Source of the DNA: RGIG8748 sp045606045
GTDB lineage: Bacteria; Bacillota; Clostridia; UMGS1810
Direction of reading: 5' to 3'
Assembly: GCA_045606045.1 (NCBI GenBank)
Contig: JAZURE010000014.1
Location: 1-58,622 of the forward strand
Length of the DNA: 58,622 nt
This document shows positions 24,281 through 33,779 of the stretch, piece after piece (positions within the stretch are counted from its first letter, which is position 1; every line of letters starts with the position of its first letter). A program made the position numbers and the translations under genes. Under the pieces are notes generated by a model. It was not told where the DNA came from and ran no database searches. It saw only the letters and a list, made by a program, of their open reading frames with translations.

Positions 24281-27200
24281 TTATTTCTGTTTTCTTTTCT
24301 TATCGTCAAATATGGTATATACAACAGGTATTACAAGAAGCGTGAGCACAGTACCTATCGTAAGACCTCCGACAAGCGATACCGCAAGAGGCTGCATCAT
24401 CTCTCCGCCGCTTGAACCGATAGCAAGAGCCATGGGCATAAATCCGAGCACCGAGGTGAGCGTAGTCATAAGTACGGGGCGCATACGGGTAAGTCCTGCG
24501 TGTACAAGAAGCTCTGTACGGCTCATTTCGGGATTTTCTTTTTTTGCTGTGTTTACAAAGTCTATAAGTACTATAGCATTATTTACTATTATACCCATGA
24601 GCATCAGTATTCCGAGAAAGCTTACTACAGAAAGCGGCATACCCCACAACACATGTGCCAGAACTACGCCAATCATTGCAAGAGGCAGAGTGAACATTAT
24701 GATAAGAGGCTGAGTAAGGCTTTCAAACTGTGCCGCCATTACCATGTACATAAGAAGTATACCAAGAAGTATCGCCACCACAAGCGAGAGCATGGCATCT
24801 ATCATTATTTCGTACTCGCCGCCTGAAGACTTAGACACACCGTCGGGCATTGGAACACTTTCCAAAGCTTTGTTAAACTTTCTTGTAACGGTTGCCATGT
24901 CTGTATCATAAAGCTTAGCCGAAAGGGTAATTACTCTCTTCTGGTCTACTCTTGTGAGGGTGGTATAGCCCTCTTTTTCCGTGATGTCTGCCACATCAGA
25001 AAGGGTTACCCACTGACCTGTCATAGTCTTTATACTAAGATTACGCAGTTCATCTGCAGTTTTGGCATAGCCGTCGGGATATACTATGTCTATATCGTAC
25101 TCCATTCCTCCCTCGGTATACCTTCCTGCTGTTGTGCCCGAAAGCACTCCCTTAACCGCATTTGCAACCGTGGCGGTGCTAAGTCCGTACCGAGCCGCGC
25201 GGTCGGAGTCTATGACCATCTGCACCTCGGGTTTTGTATCGGATATAGAGGTATCCACCTCTACAACACCATCTATGCCCGCAAGTACTTCCTTGGCTTT
25301 TATTACATAATCTGCGAGCTTTTTATCATCATTTCCCGTAAACTCAAATTCCAATCCGCCTGTTCCCATATTCATACTGGAGGATTTGGATACCTCAATC
25401 TCGGCTCCTACTATGTTGGATAGTGCCCTCCTTATCTCCTGCTCTGCCTCATCGGTTGATTTCTTTCTGTCTTTTTTCAGCGTTACGGTAACAGACGAAG
25501 AATTTGCCGAGGACTGCCCGAGCATACTCATAGAGCCTGAGCCTACGGTGGTAAAAACCTTATCCACATTTTTGTTTTCTGAAATAATCTTTTCTATATC
25601 TAATGTAAGCTTGTTTGTCTCGTCCAAGGTTGTGCCGTTTGCAAGAGTAGCATTTACGGTAATTGTGCCCTCGTCGGTACTCTGCATAAGTGTCATACCC
25701 AGCATACCTAAAACTATCATGGCTATAACAAATGCCGCTATGACACTCAGCATAAATTTCCTGCGGTGCGAAAGTGCCCACCGAAGTGCCTTTTCGTATA
25801 TTAAATAAACCTTATCCATAAACTTAGAGAATGGCACAAGTACAAAGGCAAGCTTCTTATTTGGCTTATCCTCGGTAATGCGTGCCGATAGCATAGGCAC
25901 AAGAAGATATGTAACAACAAGTGCCGCCGCCTGAGAAAATATGATGGAAAAGGCAAGCTGTTTAAACATGACCGCCATTATATTGTCTACAAAAAGAAGC
26001 GGTACATATACAATACAGGTTGTAATAACCGATGCAACAACCGCCCCGAAAACCTCGGAGGCACCCCTCTCGGAAGAGATAACGGCATCTTCACTAAGCG
26101 ATTTTCGTCTGCGGAATATGTTCTCAAGCACAACTACACCGTTATCCACAAGCATACCCACGCCAAGCGCCAGACCGCCGAGCGATACCACATTTAGCGT
26201 CATACCCGAAAAGTACATGCCTATAAATGTAGTAACAACCGAAACAGGCATGGATATACCTATAACCATACTGGTCTTGAAGTTTGCAAGAAAAAGCAGG
26301 AGTATAAGCACCGCAAGAAATGCACCTGTAACAGCATTTGAAGCAACGCTTGATACGGAATCCTTGATATATGTTCCCTGCTCCATTGTCATTTCGTATG
26401 CAAATTTCGGGGTGCTTTTCTTTATATTATCGAGGGCTTTGTATATGCCATCTACAACCTCTACTGTGTTTGCATCGGACTCGGCTGTGATGCTCACAGC
26501 AAGCGAATCACGAAAGTTAAGACGGGATATTGTAGTGGCATCTGCATATGTATCCGATATCTTTCCTATATCCCTAAGGTATATAACCTGACCTGTGGCG
26601 GTAACAATAGGTACTGCTTCTATATCCTCTACAGAGCTGAACTTACCTACTGCACGAAGCGGATATTCACGGCTGCTTTTACTTACCATGCCAGCAGGAA
26701 GATTCATGTTCTGTGCGGCTATTGCATTTACTGCATCAGTCATGCTTATGCCGTAGCCAAAGAGCTTCTGCGGGTCTACCTCAAGCTCTATTATGCGGTC
26801 TGTAGCACCGGACACACTTACCGAAGCAACACCATCTACCGCCTCGAGCTTATTTACCACATTTTCTTCTACAAACTTCTTGGTTTGTATAAGGTCCATA
26901 CCCTCGTAGGACACACTCATCATGGCGGCAGGCATCATGGAGGTATCGAGCTTAAGTATCATGGGCTCCTGTACGCCGTCGGGCAGATACGATTCCACAA
27001 GACCTACATTGTCCTTAAGATTCTGTATGGCGGTATCCATATCCGTGCCCGAAGAAAATTCTATCATAACCATGCTGGCGCCCTCGGAGGACTGGCTTGT
27101 TATACCCTTTGCTCCCGAAACCGAGCTTACCGCACCCTCTATGGTTTTGGTAACAAGGTTTTCCACCTCCTCGGACCCTACATTGGGATACGAAGTGTAC

Positions 27201-27340
27201 ACCAGCGCCATGGAAAGCTCCATCTCAGGAAGCATTTCCATGGGAAGCATGGTTACAGAATACAGACCTATTACCACAAATATGAGCACAATCATGGTAA
27301 CGGCAACAGGTCTTTTAACAGATAATTTACTAAGATTCAT
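24281..27340 (-). CDS. RND-family efflux pump inner-membrane subunit
   Basis: A 1019-residue HAE1/AcrB-like transporter with twelve membrane helices and two large extracytoplasmic loops (about residues 35-330 and 560-840). The N-terminal MNLSKLSVKRPVAVTMIVL and GLALGVGMLVDNGVVVLENI in helix 4 are typical; the second of the usual DD proton-relay pair is Asn. Helix 10-11 has MGIIVNNAIVLIDFVN. It exports drugs or lipophiles using the proton gradient. It is last in an operon behind an adaptor and a TolC-like protein. Confidence 0.95.
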   Translation of the reverse strand: MNLSKLSVKRPVAVTMIVLIFVVIGLYSVTMLPMEMLPEMELSMALVYTSYPNVGSEEVENLVTKTIEGAVSSVSGAKGITSQSSEGASMVMIEFSSGTDMDTAIQNLKDNVGLVESYLPDGVQEPMILKLDTSMMPAAMMSVSYEGMDLIQTKKFVEENVVNKLEAVDGVASVSVSGATDRIIELEVDPQKLFGYGISMTDAVNAIAAQNMNLPAGMVSKSSREYPLRAVGKFSSVEDIEAVPIVTATGQVIYLRDIGKISDTYADATTISRLNFRDSLAVSITAESDANTVEVVDGIYKALDNIKKSTPKFAYEMTMEQGTYIKDSVSSVASNAVTGAFLAVLILLLFLANFKTSMVIGISMPVSVVTTFIGMYFSGMTLNVVSLGGLALGVGMLVDNGVVVLENIFRRRKSLSEDAVISSERGASEVFGAVVASVITTCIVYVPLLFVDNIMAVMFKQLAFSIIFSQAAALVVTYLLVPMLSARITEDKPNKKLAFVLVPFSKFMDKVYLIYEKALRWALSHRRKFMLSVIAAFVIAMIVLGMLGMTLMQSTDEGTITVNATLANGTTLDETNKLTLDIEKIISENKNVDKVFTTVGSGSMSMLGQSSANSSSVTVTLKKDRKKSTDEAEQEIRRALSNIVGAEIEVSKSSSMNMGTGGLEFEFTGNDDKKLADYVIKAKEVLAGIDGVVEVDTSISDTKPEVQMVIDSDRAARYGLSTATVANAVKGVLSGTTAGRYTEGGMEYDIDIVYPDGYAKTADELRNLSIKTMTGQWVTLSDVADITEKEGYTTLTRVDQKRVITLSAKLYDTDMATVTRKFNKALESVPMPDGVSKSSGGEYEIMIDAMLSLVVAILLGILLMYMVMAAQFESLTQPLIIMFTLPLAMIGVVLAHVLWGMPLSVVSFLGILMLMGIIVNNAIVLIDFVNTAKKENPEMSRTELLVHAGLTRMRPVLMTTLTSVLGFMPMALAIGSSGGEMMQPLAVSLVGGLTIGTVLTLLVIPVVYTIFDDKKRKQK

Positions 27341-27352
27341 ATTCTGACTTCC

Positions 27353-28585
27353 TCATTTAACAATATTTATAAGGTTATTTGTCTCGGTTATAAAGTCCTT
27401 GCCGTCCACTATGACCTTATCGCCCTTTTTGAGACCCGACACAATCTCTGTTCTCTTGCCGTCACTAACGCCTATGGCGATTTCCCTTTTTTCTGCCTTA
27501 TTGCCGTTTGCAACATACACATAGTTTTTGTCGTCAGAGAGGAAAACAGCATTGGCATCTACTGTAAGCACATCCTTTGCACCTGCCGTTGCAAGATACA
27601 CATCGGCAAGCATACCAAGCTTAACCTTACCGTCTTCGTTGGGGAAGGTGACTTTTACAAGATACATACCCGTCTGCGCATTTTTGGCATTGGCTACTGC
27701 ACACACGGTTGCCTCAAGATTTTCCACACCTGCGGATTTAACATTTACATATGCCTTTGTATCGGTTGTTATATACGAAATAACCGACTCGGTAACGCTA
27801 AGCTCTATGTCTATCTGCTTGGTATCCTTTATGGAGAAAAGCTCTACACCGGGGCTTGCCATCTGACCCACGCTCACATTCCTGGCGGTTACATAGCCCG
27901 AAACTGGAGCTGTAACAGTACAGTTTGCAAGGTTGGAGGCGGCAATATCAAGCGCCGCTTTTGCCTGACCTATGCCTGCGCTTGCGCTGGCTTCGGTCTG
28001 TGGGATTATGACAGTATCGTTAAGGTTGGAACTGTTTTTGGCAGTATCCAATGCGATTTTTGCGTTGTTTAATGAGGTAAGAGCACTGTCTAATGCAACC
28101 TTACTTACAGCGCCTATATCATAGAGCGCCTTTTGTCTGTTGTAGTTATCAAGCGCGCTGTCGTAGGCAGACTGTGCGTTTGCAAGTGCCTGATTCATAT
28201 TGAGCTTGGTCTGCTCCGTGCTTCCGCCCGTAACATTGTTGTAGGAGGCCACAGCGCTGTTGTATGCGGCGAGTGCCTGATTGTATGCAAGGGAATACTG
28301 TGTGCTGTCTATTGTCATAAGCACCGTACCCTTGGTAACATAGTCGCCAATCTCTGCGTTTACAGTCTTTACAGAGCCTGAAACCTTGGCGGAAACACCC
28401 GAGCCGTTTGAAGCCTTAAGCTCGCCTGTATAGGACATTTTTTCCTCTATATTTCCAAGTGTAACCTCGTCTGCGGTTACATTTATTCCAACATTAGTAT
28501 TTATTGCCTCATCTTTCTTACCGCAGCCCGAAAAGAAAGCCGATATGCATATAAAAGCGGCAAGCAAAAATATTCTTGTTTTCAT
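27353..28585 (-). CDS. RND efflux membrane-fusion (adaptor) lipoprotein
   Basis: A 410-residue HlyD/AcrA-type adaptor. The signal peptide ends in a lipobox-like FFSGC at about residue 21, so it is a lipoprotein. The lipoyl halves flank a helical hairpin of about 100 residues (105-210) rich in Ala, Asn and Ser. A beta-barrel and a membrane-proximal domain follow (VGQMASPGVELFSI, VSDGKRTEIVSGLKKGDKVI). It links the pump to an outer component. The gene lies 12 bases before the pump gene. Confidence 0.93.
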   Translation of the reverse strand: MKTRIFLLAAFICISAFFSGCGKKDEAINTNVGINVTADEVTLGNIEEKMSYTGELKASNGSGVSAKVSGSVKTVNAEIGDYVTKGTVLMTIDSTQYSLAYNQALAAYNSAVASYNNVTGGSTEQTKLNMNQALANAQSAYDSALDNYNRQKALYDIGAVSKVALDSALTSLNNAKIALDTAKNSSNLNDTVIIPQTEASASAGIGQAKAALDIAASNLANCTVTAPVSGYVTARNVSVGQMASPGVELFSIKDTKQIDIELSVTESVISYITTDTKAYVNVKSAGVENLEATVCAVANAKNAQTGMYLVKVTFPNEDGKVKLGMLADVYLATAGAKDVLTVDANAVFLSDDKNYVYVANGNKAEKREIAIGVSDGKRTEIVSGLKKGDKVIVDGKDFITETNNLINIVK

Positions 28586-28600
28586 GTCTTAATACCCCCA

Positions 28601-29701
28601 TCAAAGTCCCGTTGTAATTTCGTACTTATACTTTTCTATTGCCATGCGGTATCCAAGCTTCGCATTTGCATACGAAACCTGTGCGTCGTACAAATCGTTT
28701 ATAGACTTAGTAAGTTCTACATTGGCTATAACACCAAGCTCGTACTTCATCCTTGCGGCATTGTATTCTTTTCTCTTTATGTTATATTGCTTCTCTGCTA
28801 TATCCATGCCTGCCTTTGATGATATGATGGTATTGTACATGCTCTTTACCGAGAGTTTAGTCATCTTAAGCGCATAGTTATAGTTGTATTTTGCATCCAG
28901 GTAAGAGGAATACGCACTGTTATATGTGGCAGAATTCTGCGTAAGCACGGAAGACAGGTCGAAATACTCATACGCGAGGTCCATATTTTCCTTTAAGGCG
29001 GTAATATCGTATCGGGTTTCTAAAGCAACTTCCGCATCCAATGCGCTGTCTGAAACGTATTCTTCGCACTCTATTTCATCTGTGGGATTTATGCTTATAT
29101 TCTCATCTTCTATGTTAAGCAGGATTTTTAAGTTTTCTTCTGCAATTTTCTCATTCATTATGTACGAATCAAGGTTTGCCTTTGCTGAAAGGCTTGCAAG
29201 CGAAGCATTTTCGTAATCAATGGCAGAGAGTAATCCCAAATCATACTGGCGGTCTACAATTTCCTTGTTTGTCTGTGCGAGATTATATGCGTTTTGTGCC
29301 GCAGCTGTAAGCTTTTTCATAAGTACAAGGTTGTAGTATGCCTCCGTTACTCCGTAGGCAACAGAGGATTTAATCTTGTCTGCTTCCTTTATGCTTAGTC
29401 TTTGTGCCATTTCGGCAGATTTTATGTAATAGCCTTCCTTAAGGCAATAAAGCTCAAAGTTGCTTGAAACATTTACAACCGCTTTCTTGTATGGCTTACG
29501 AGAAAGGTATGCACTGTCTACAGATATATCTGCGGCAAGTTGCTTTTGCTCATTTGCCATAATCCTTTCGTTGTCTGTAAATGCCATCTTAATAGCGTCG
29601 GCAAGGCTCAAATCGTATGTAACTTCCTCCGTGGCATATGTACATAAAGCAGAGCACATCAGAAAGATTAAAGCCAAAGTTATCGAAACTGTCTTTTTCA
29701 T
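28601..29701 (-). CDS. TolC-like outer-channel-family protein
   Basis: A 366-residue protein with a signal peptide (residues 1-24) and two helical OEP-type repeats. LSLADAIKMAFTDNERIM opens the first, and YNIKRKEYNAARMKYELGVIANVELTKSINDLYDAQVSYANAK closes the second; only 20-residue parts of that are diagnostic, notably KYELGVIANVELTKSINDL. It is shorter than E. coli TolC (about 470 mature), and the segments where barrel strands should lie are reduced. In a monoderm this could be a coiled-coil wall-spanning conduit rather than an outer-membrane pore, which is inference. Confidence 0.85.
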   Translation of the reverse strand: MKKTVSITLALIFLMCSALCTYATEEVTYDLSLADAIKMAFTDNERIMANEQKQLAADISVDSAYLSRKPYKKAVVNVSSNFELYCLKEGYYIKSAEMAQRLSIKEADKIKSSVAYGVTEAYYNLVLMKKLTAAAQNAYNLAQTNKEIVDRQYDLGLLSAIDYENASLASLSAKANLDSYIMNEKIAEENLKILLNIEDENISINPTDEIECEEYVSDSALDAEVALETRYDITALKENMDLAYEYFDLSSVLTQNSATYNSAYSSYLDAKYNYNYALKMTKLSVKSMYNTIISSKAGMDIAEKQYNIKRKEYNAARMKYELGVIANVELTKSINDLYDAQVSYANAKLGYRMAIEKYKYEITTGL

Positions 29702-29731
29702 TGCTTTCTCCCCTATTATTGATAATACTTA

Positions 29732-29760
29732 ATTTTAACACTTAAAACTATGTTTTGCAA
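29732..29760 (-). promoter_or_regulatory. RND operon promoter
   Basis: TTGCAA -35 (29755-29760), 17-base spacer and TAAAAT -10 (29732-29737) on the minus strand, 30 bases before the tolC-like ATG. No regulator gene adjoins the operon and I see no clear operator. Confidence 0.7.
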
Positions 29761-29779
29761 TGGATAAATATTGAACTTT

Positions 29780-29818
29780 TTGTAAATTAAAAGCACCGCA
29801 GAAAGTCTTTGCGGTGCT
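29780..29818 (-). terminator. Terminator of glyS
   Basis: AGCACCGCA (29792-29800) pairs with TGCGGTGCT (29810-29818), followed on the minus strand by TTTTAATTT. Confidence 0.85.
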
Positions 29819-29826
29819 CTTGTCAA

Positions 29827-31218
29827 TCAGAATTCGAGGTGTTTTTCGATATATGGTATAACTTCATCAATATCGAGTGTAATCTGCTGCATTGTATCTC
29901 TGTCTCTTACTGTAACCTTGCCTGTCTCTTCGGTATCGAAATCGTAGGTGATACACCATGGTGTACCGATTTCGTCCTGACGGCGATATCTCTTTCCTAT
30001 GCTTCCTGCTTCGTCAAATTCGCAGGGGAATTTTTTGGACATCTTTTCAAAGAGTTCAAGAGCCTTATCGGAAAGCTTCTTGGAGAGGGGAAGCACAGCC
30101 GCCTTAACAGGTGCAAGTGCAGGGTGGAGATGCATTACAACTCTTGTATCGCCCTCGCCTACCTCTTCTTCGTCATATGCTTCTACAAGGAATGCAAGCG
30201 CCACACGGTCTGCGCCAAGTGACGGCTCTACGCAGTAAGGAATGTATTTTTCGTTTGTAACAGGGTCCACATATTCAAGGTTCTGACCGCTGTGCTCGTG
30301 GTGCTGCTTTAAGTCGTAATCTGTTCTGTCGGCAATGCCCCAAAGCTCGCCCCAGCCAAACGGGAACACAAACTCTATATCGCAGGTTGCTTTTGAATAG
30401 AAAGAAAGCTCTTCTGGAGAGTGGTCTCTGTATCTCAAATTCTCCTCTTTCATACCGAGCGAGAGGAGGAAATCCATACAGTACTTCTTCCAGTATTCAT
30501 ACCATTCAAGGTCTGTGTCGGGCTTGCAGAAGAACTCAAGCTCCATCTGCTCGAACTCTCTTGTTCTAAACGTAAAGTTACCGGGGGTGATTTCGTTACG
30601 GAAGGACTTACCTATCTGACCGATACCGAAGGGTATCTTCTTTCTGGAGGTTCTCTGTACATTTTTGAAATTTACAAATATACCCTGTGCAGTTTCGGGG
30701 CGCAGATATACTGTAGAGGAGGAATCCTCTGTAACACCCTGGAAGGTCTTAAACATAAGATTAAATTCACGGATGTCGGTAAAGTTTGCCTTACCGCAGT
30801 TAGGACAGGTGATGCCGTTATCCTTTATGTAAGCTTCCATTACATCCTTGCTCCAGCCGTCTACCACAACATCCTCACCTTTTTCGTGAGCAAAGTCCTC
30901 TATGAGCTTGTCTGCTCTGTGACGGGCTTTACAATCCTTGCAATCCATAAGGGGGTCGGAGAAAGAGCCTACATGTCCTGATGCAACCCATGTTTCGGGA
31001 TTCATAAGGATAGCGCAGTCAAGACCTACATTTAAGTTTGTATCCTGAATAAACTTCTTCCACCATGCTTTTTTAACATTGTTCTTGAACTCTACGCCAA
31101 GCGGACCGTAGTCCCATGTGTTTGCAAGACCGCCGTAAATTTCGCTTCCTGCGTATACATAACCCCTGCCTTTGCAGAGGGCAACTATTTTTTCCATTGT
31201 CTTTTCAGAATTAAGCAT
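29827..31218 (-). CDS. glyS: Glycyl-tRNA synthetase, single-chain dimeric type
   Basis: A 463-residue class II synthetase of the alpha2 type found in many Gram-positives, archaea and eukaryotes, unlike the GlyQ/GlyS tetramer. Start taken at 31218 with TAGGT 8 bases upstream; two earlier Met are too close to that site. A zinc-type insert is visible (MDCKDCKARH, ITCPNCGKANF). Motif 2 is FRNEITPGNFTFRTREFEQ, motif 3 has SLGADRVALAFL, and the anticodon-binding domain is the last 100 residues. It charges tRNA-Gly. Confidence 0.96.
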   Translation of the reverse strand: MLNSEKTMEKIVALCKGRGYVYAGSEIYGGLANTWDYGPLGVEFKNNVKKAWWKKFIQDTNLNVGLDCAILMNPETWVASGHVGSFSDPLMDCKDCKARHRADKLIEDFAHEKGEDVVVDGWSKDVMEAYIKDNGITCPNCGKANFTDIREFNLMFKTFQGVTEDSSSTVYLRPETAQGIFVNFKNVQRTSRKKIPFGIGQIGKSFRNEITPGNFTFRTREFEQMELEFFCKPDTDLEWYEYWKKYCMDFLLSLGMKEENLRYRDHSPEELSFYSKATCDIEFVFPFGWGELWGIADRTDYDLKQHHEHSGQNLEYVDPVTNEKYIPYCVEPSLGADRVALAFLVEAYDEEEVGEGDTRVVMHLHPALAPVKAAVLPLSKKLSDKALELFEKMSKKFPCEFDEAGSIGKRYRRQDEIGTPWCITYDFDTEETGKVTVRDRDTMQQITLDIDEVIPYIEKHLEF

Positions 31219-31255
31219 TGTCATACCTACTTTCATAATTTTGCATATATAGTAT

Positions 31256-31284
31256 ATATTATAGTTAAAATGGTATTTTGTCAA
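31256..31284 (-). promoter_or_regulatory. glyS promoter
   Basis: TTGACA -35 (31279-31284) on the minus strand with TAATAT 17 bases away, or the overlapping TATAAT 15 bases away. The leader is too short for a glycine T-box, and no T-box sequence is seen. Confidence 0.7.
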
Positions 31285-31294
31285 GTGTTTTGAG

Positions 31295-31323
31295 TTGACA
31301 CAATGAGTAATGAGTGCTAAAAT
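31295..31323 (+). promoter_or_regulatory. mrp-ybaK promoter
   Basis: TTGACA -35 and TAAAAT -10 with a 17-base spacer, about 32 bases before the ATG at 31356. Confidence 0.8.
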
Positions 31324-31355
31324 ATATCTTGTACTAATTTTGGAGGTAATAATTT

Positions 31356-32177
31356 ATGAGTGAATGTACACACGATTGCAGTTCCTGCGGTGCGGATTGC
31401 AGTTCAAGAAAGAGCGAGAGCCTTCTTGCAGACTTAAATCCTGCCAGCAGTGTTAAAAAGGTTATTGGCGTAGTAAGCGGTAAAGGCGGCGTGGGCAAAT
31501 CCATGGTAACCTCCATGCTTGCAGTCCTTTCTCAGCGCAAGGGCTACAACACCGCTATACTCGATGCAGATATCACAGGCCCTTCCATACCCAAGGCTTT
31601 TGGCATAAACACCAAGGCTTTTGCCGATGACAGAGGTTTAGTTCCCGTACCTACAAAAACTGGAATTGATGTAATGAGCATCAATCTGCTTTTAGATAAC
31701 GAAACCGACCCTGTAGTATGGAGAGGTCCCGTTATAGGCGGTGCAGTTAAGCAATTCTGGACAGATGTTATATGGGAAGATATCGACTTTATGTATGTGG
31801 ACATGCCCCCCGGAACAGGCGATGTACCCCTTACAGTATTTCAGTCGCTACCCGTGGACGGCATTGTAATAGTTACATCCCCCAACGAGCTTGTATCCAT
31901 GATAGTTGCCAAGGCGGTTAACATGGCAAAGATGATGAACATACCAATAGTGGGCATAGTTGAAAACATGGCATACTTTGAGTGCGATAACTGTTCCAAG
32001 CGCCACTATATATACGGAGAGAGCCATATAGACGAAATTGCCGCAGAGCACGGAATAGACACTATAGCACAGCTTCCTATAGACAAAAAGCTCTCGGGCG
32101 GTCAGAATGCAGGCATGATAGAACTGTTTGAGGGTCCGTGGCTCGATGAGCTTTCCAGTAAAATAGAGAAGATGTAA
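31356..32177 (+). CDS. Mrp/NBP35-family iron-sulfur carrier ATPase
   Basis: A 273-residue P-loop protein with GGAGG before ATG. The N-terminus has four or five Cys in CTHDCSSCGADCSS, a pattern of NBP35-type cluster-binding tails. The deviant Walker A is SGKGGVGKS near residue 48, MPPGTGDVPLT follows near 150, and a C-terminal CDNCSK supplies the bridging Cys pair. These dimeric ATPases carry and deliver [4Fe-4S] clusters to apo-enzymes. The Fe-S aconitase and the TudS-like protein in this window are possible clients, but that is only inference. Confidence 0.92.
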   Translation: MSECTHDCSSCGADCSSRKSESLLADLNPASSVKKVIGVVSGKGGVGKSMVTSMLAVLSQRKGYNTAILDADITGPSIPKAFGINTKAFADDRGLVPVPTKTGIDVMSINLLLDNETDPVVWRGPVIGGAVKQFWTDVIWEDIDFMYVDMPPGTGDVPLTVFQSLPVDGIVIVTSPNELVSMIVAKAVNMAKMMNIPIVGIVENMAYFECDNCSKRHYIYGESHIDEIAAEHGIDTIAQLPIDKKLSGGQNAGMIELFEGPWLDELSSKIEKM

Positions 32178-32178
32178 T

Positions 32179-32658
32179 ATGGCAAAAAACACCAAAACAA
32201 ATGCAATGCGCATGCTTGACCGTGCCAAAATAACATATGAGACGATACAATACGAATATGACGAGAGTGACCTTTCGGGTACAACCATTGCAAAAAACGC
32301 AGGACTTGACCCCAAAATAGTATTTAAAACTCTCGTTGCAAAAGGCGACAAAACGGGCATCATAGTAATGTGCATACCTGTAGAAAAAGAAGTCGACTTA
32401 AAAAAGGCGGCATCGGTATCGGGCAACAAAAAGGTAGAAATGCTTCATGTAAAAGACCTTCTTCAAAACACAGGCTATATACGGGGAGGATGCTCACCTG
32501 TAGGCATGAAAAAAAGCTACCCCACATACTTTGACAGTTTAGTCCTGTCGCATGATAAGATAACCGTAAGTGCAGGCATAAAGGGATGCCAGCTTCTTGT
32601 AAATTCAAGCGAGCTTATATCGTACCTTAATGCCAAAGCAGAAAATATAACAATATGA
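32179..32658 (+). CDS. ybaK: Cys-tRNA(Pro) deacylase YbaK/EbsC
   Basis: A 159-residue editing enzyme that hydrolyses Cys (and related) mischarged on tRNA-Pro. Family features are KTNAMRMLDRAKI at the N-terminus, KIVFKTLVAKGDK with the essential Lys near residue 50, and YIRGGCSPVGMKK near 105. Length is standard. Its ATG begins one base after the mrp stop (TAA-T-ATG), so it is translated from the same mRNA. Confidence 0.94.
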   Translation: MAKNTKTNAMRMLDRAKITYETIQYEYDESDLSGTTIAKNAGLDPKIVFKTLVAKGDKTGIIVMCIPVEKEVDLKKAASVSGNKKVEMLHVKDLLQNTGYIRGGCSPVGMKKSYPTYFDSLVLSHDKITVSAGIKGCQLLVNSSELISYLNAKAENITI

Positions 32659-32661
32659 CAA

Positions 32662-32708
32662 AAACCTCTCAAAAGGGCTTCGTTGCCAATTTGAGAGGTT
32701 TGTTTTTT
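32662..32708. terminator. Terminator between ybaK and secG
   Basis: AAACCTCTCAAA pairs with TTTGAGAGGTTT (with a small offset), followed by a T-run on the plus strand. It lies between convergent genes. Confidence 0.85.
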
Positions 32709-32715
32709 AAATTTC

Positions 32716-32958
32716 TTATTTTGCAAGTATTGCAAGAGTAATGGATGTAACTATAAAGAGTACTGCAACAACAGCAGTAGCCTTTTCAAACATACCATCG
32801 AGAGTACCGGCTTTGTTCTTGCCGAAAAATGTTTCAGCACCTCCGCCGATAGAACCGGAAAGACCTGCGGACTTACCGGACTGAAGCAGTACAACTGCTA
32901 TCAAAATAACAGAAAGAATTACATGAATAACTGTAATAATAGTTTCAACCGTAGTCAT
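32716..32958 (-). CDS. secG: Protein translocase subunit SecG
   Basis: An 80-residue protein with two membrane helices (about 5-25 and 56-77) and the connecting loop LLQSGKSAGLSGSIGGGAET characteristic of SecG. It stimulates SecYEG-dependent export. GGAGG is 10 bases before ATG. The usual downstream partners rnr and smpB are not present. Confidence 0.95.
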   Translation of the reverse strand: MTTVETIITVIHVILSVILIAVVLLQSGKSAGLSGSIGGGAETFFGKNKAGTLDGMFEKATAVVAVLFIVTSITLAILAK

Positions 32959-32998
32959 CTATAAAGACACCTCCATCATATTTTTCTCATATAAAAGT

Positions 32999-33027
32999 AT
33001 TCTATCATAAACAATTCAAATTTGCAA
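32999..33027 (-). promoter_or_regulatory. secG promoter
   Basis: TTGCAA -35 (33022-33027), 17-base spacer and TAGAAT -10 (32999-33004) on the minus strand. It begins just after the end of the ABC importer operon. Confidence 0.7.
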
Positions 33028-33035
33028 CAGTTTTT

Positions 33036-33779
33036 TTAAAGAAGCTTCGCAAAGAAGCTTTTAAGTCTTTCACTCTTCGGATTTTGGAAGATTTCCTCGG
33101 GAGTGCCGTCCTCAGCTATCTTACCCTCGTCCATAAAGACAACCCTGTCTGCCACCTCGCGCGCAAAGCCCATTTCGTGTGTTACCACTATCATTGTCAT
33201 ACCCTCTGCGGCAAGCTCTTTCATAACATCCAGAACCTCGCCTACCATTTCGGGGTCGAGAGCCGATGTAGGCTCATCAAACAGCATAACCTCGGGATTC
33301 ATCATAAGAGCACGCACAATGGCAACTCTCTGCTTCTGACCGCCCGAAAGCATGGCAGGATAAGCTCCTGCTCTGTCGGCAAGTCCTACCCTTTCAAGAA
33401 GCTCCATTGCTTTTTTCTCGGCCTCCTCCTTAGGCATTTTAAGAAGCTTGGTAGGTGCCGCAGTTAAATTTTTAAGTACCGTCATATGCGGAAAAAGATT
33501 AAACTGTTGGAACACCATACCCATTTTTCTTCTTACAAGATTTATGTCCGTATTTTTGCCAAGGATATTATCTCCGTCTACCACTATCTCGCCCTCGGTG
33601 GGCTCTTCCAGGAGATTGAGTGAGCGAAGAAGCGTAGATTTACCGCTTCCCGACGGACCGATTACTACAACCACCTTGCCCCGCTCGAAGTCTATGGAAA
33701 CTCCGTCGAGAGCTTTAACAGTTCCGTCGAGATAATATCTTTTTAACTGTTTAACGGATATTAAAATATTATCGTTCAT
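33036..33779 (-). CDS. Polar amino acid ABC transporter ATPase (GlnQ-type)
   Basis: A 247-residue ATPase. Walker A is GPSGSGKST near residue 38, the Q-loop VFQQFNLFPHMTVLKNL, the signature LSGGQKQRVAIVRAL near 144, Walker B VMLFDEPTSALDPE, and the H-loop VTHEMGFAREVADRVVFMD. This is the PAAT family pattern (glutamine, arginine, cystine and others). It overlaps the permease gene by 11 bases and completes an SBP-permease-ATPase operon. A short hairpin AAGCTTC/GAAGCTT at the 3' end has only a weak T-tract. Confidence 0.94.
   Translation of the reverse strand: MNDNILISVKQLKRYYLDGTVKALDGVSIDFERGKVVVVIGPSGSGKSTLLRSLNLLEEPTEGEIVVDGDNILGKNTDINLVRRKMGMVFQQFNLFPHMTVLKNLTAAPTKLLKMPKEEAEKKAMELLERVGLADRAGAYPAMLSGGQKQRVAIVRALMMNPEVMLFDEPTSALDPEMVGEVLDVMKELAAEGMTMIVVTHEMGFAREVADRVVFMDEGKIAEDGTPEEIFQNPKSERLKSFFAKLL

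Noticed and set aside
31219..31300. Glycine T-box leader before glyS
   Set aside because: The promoter is only about 40 bases from the start codon and no T-box consensus or specifier stem is present.
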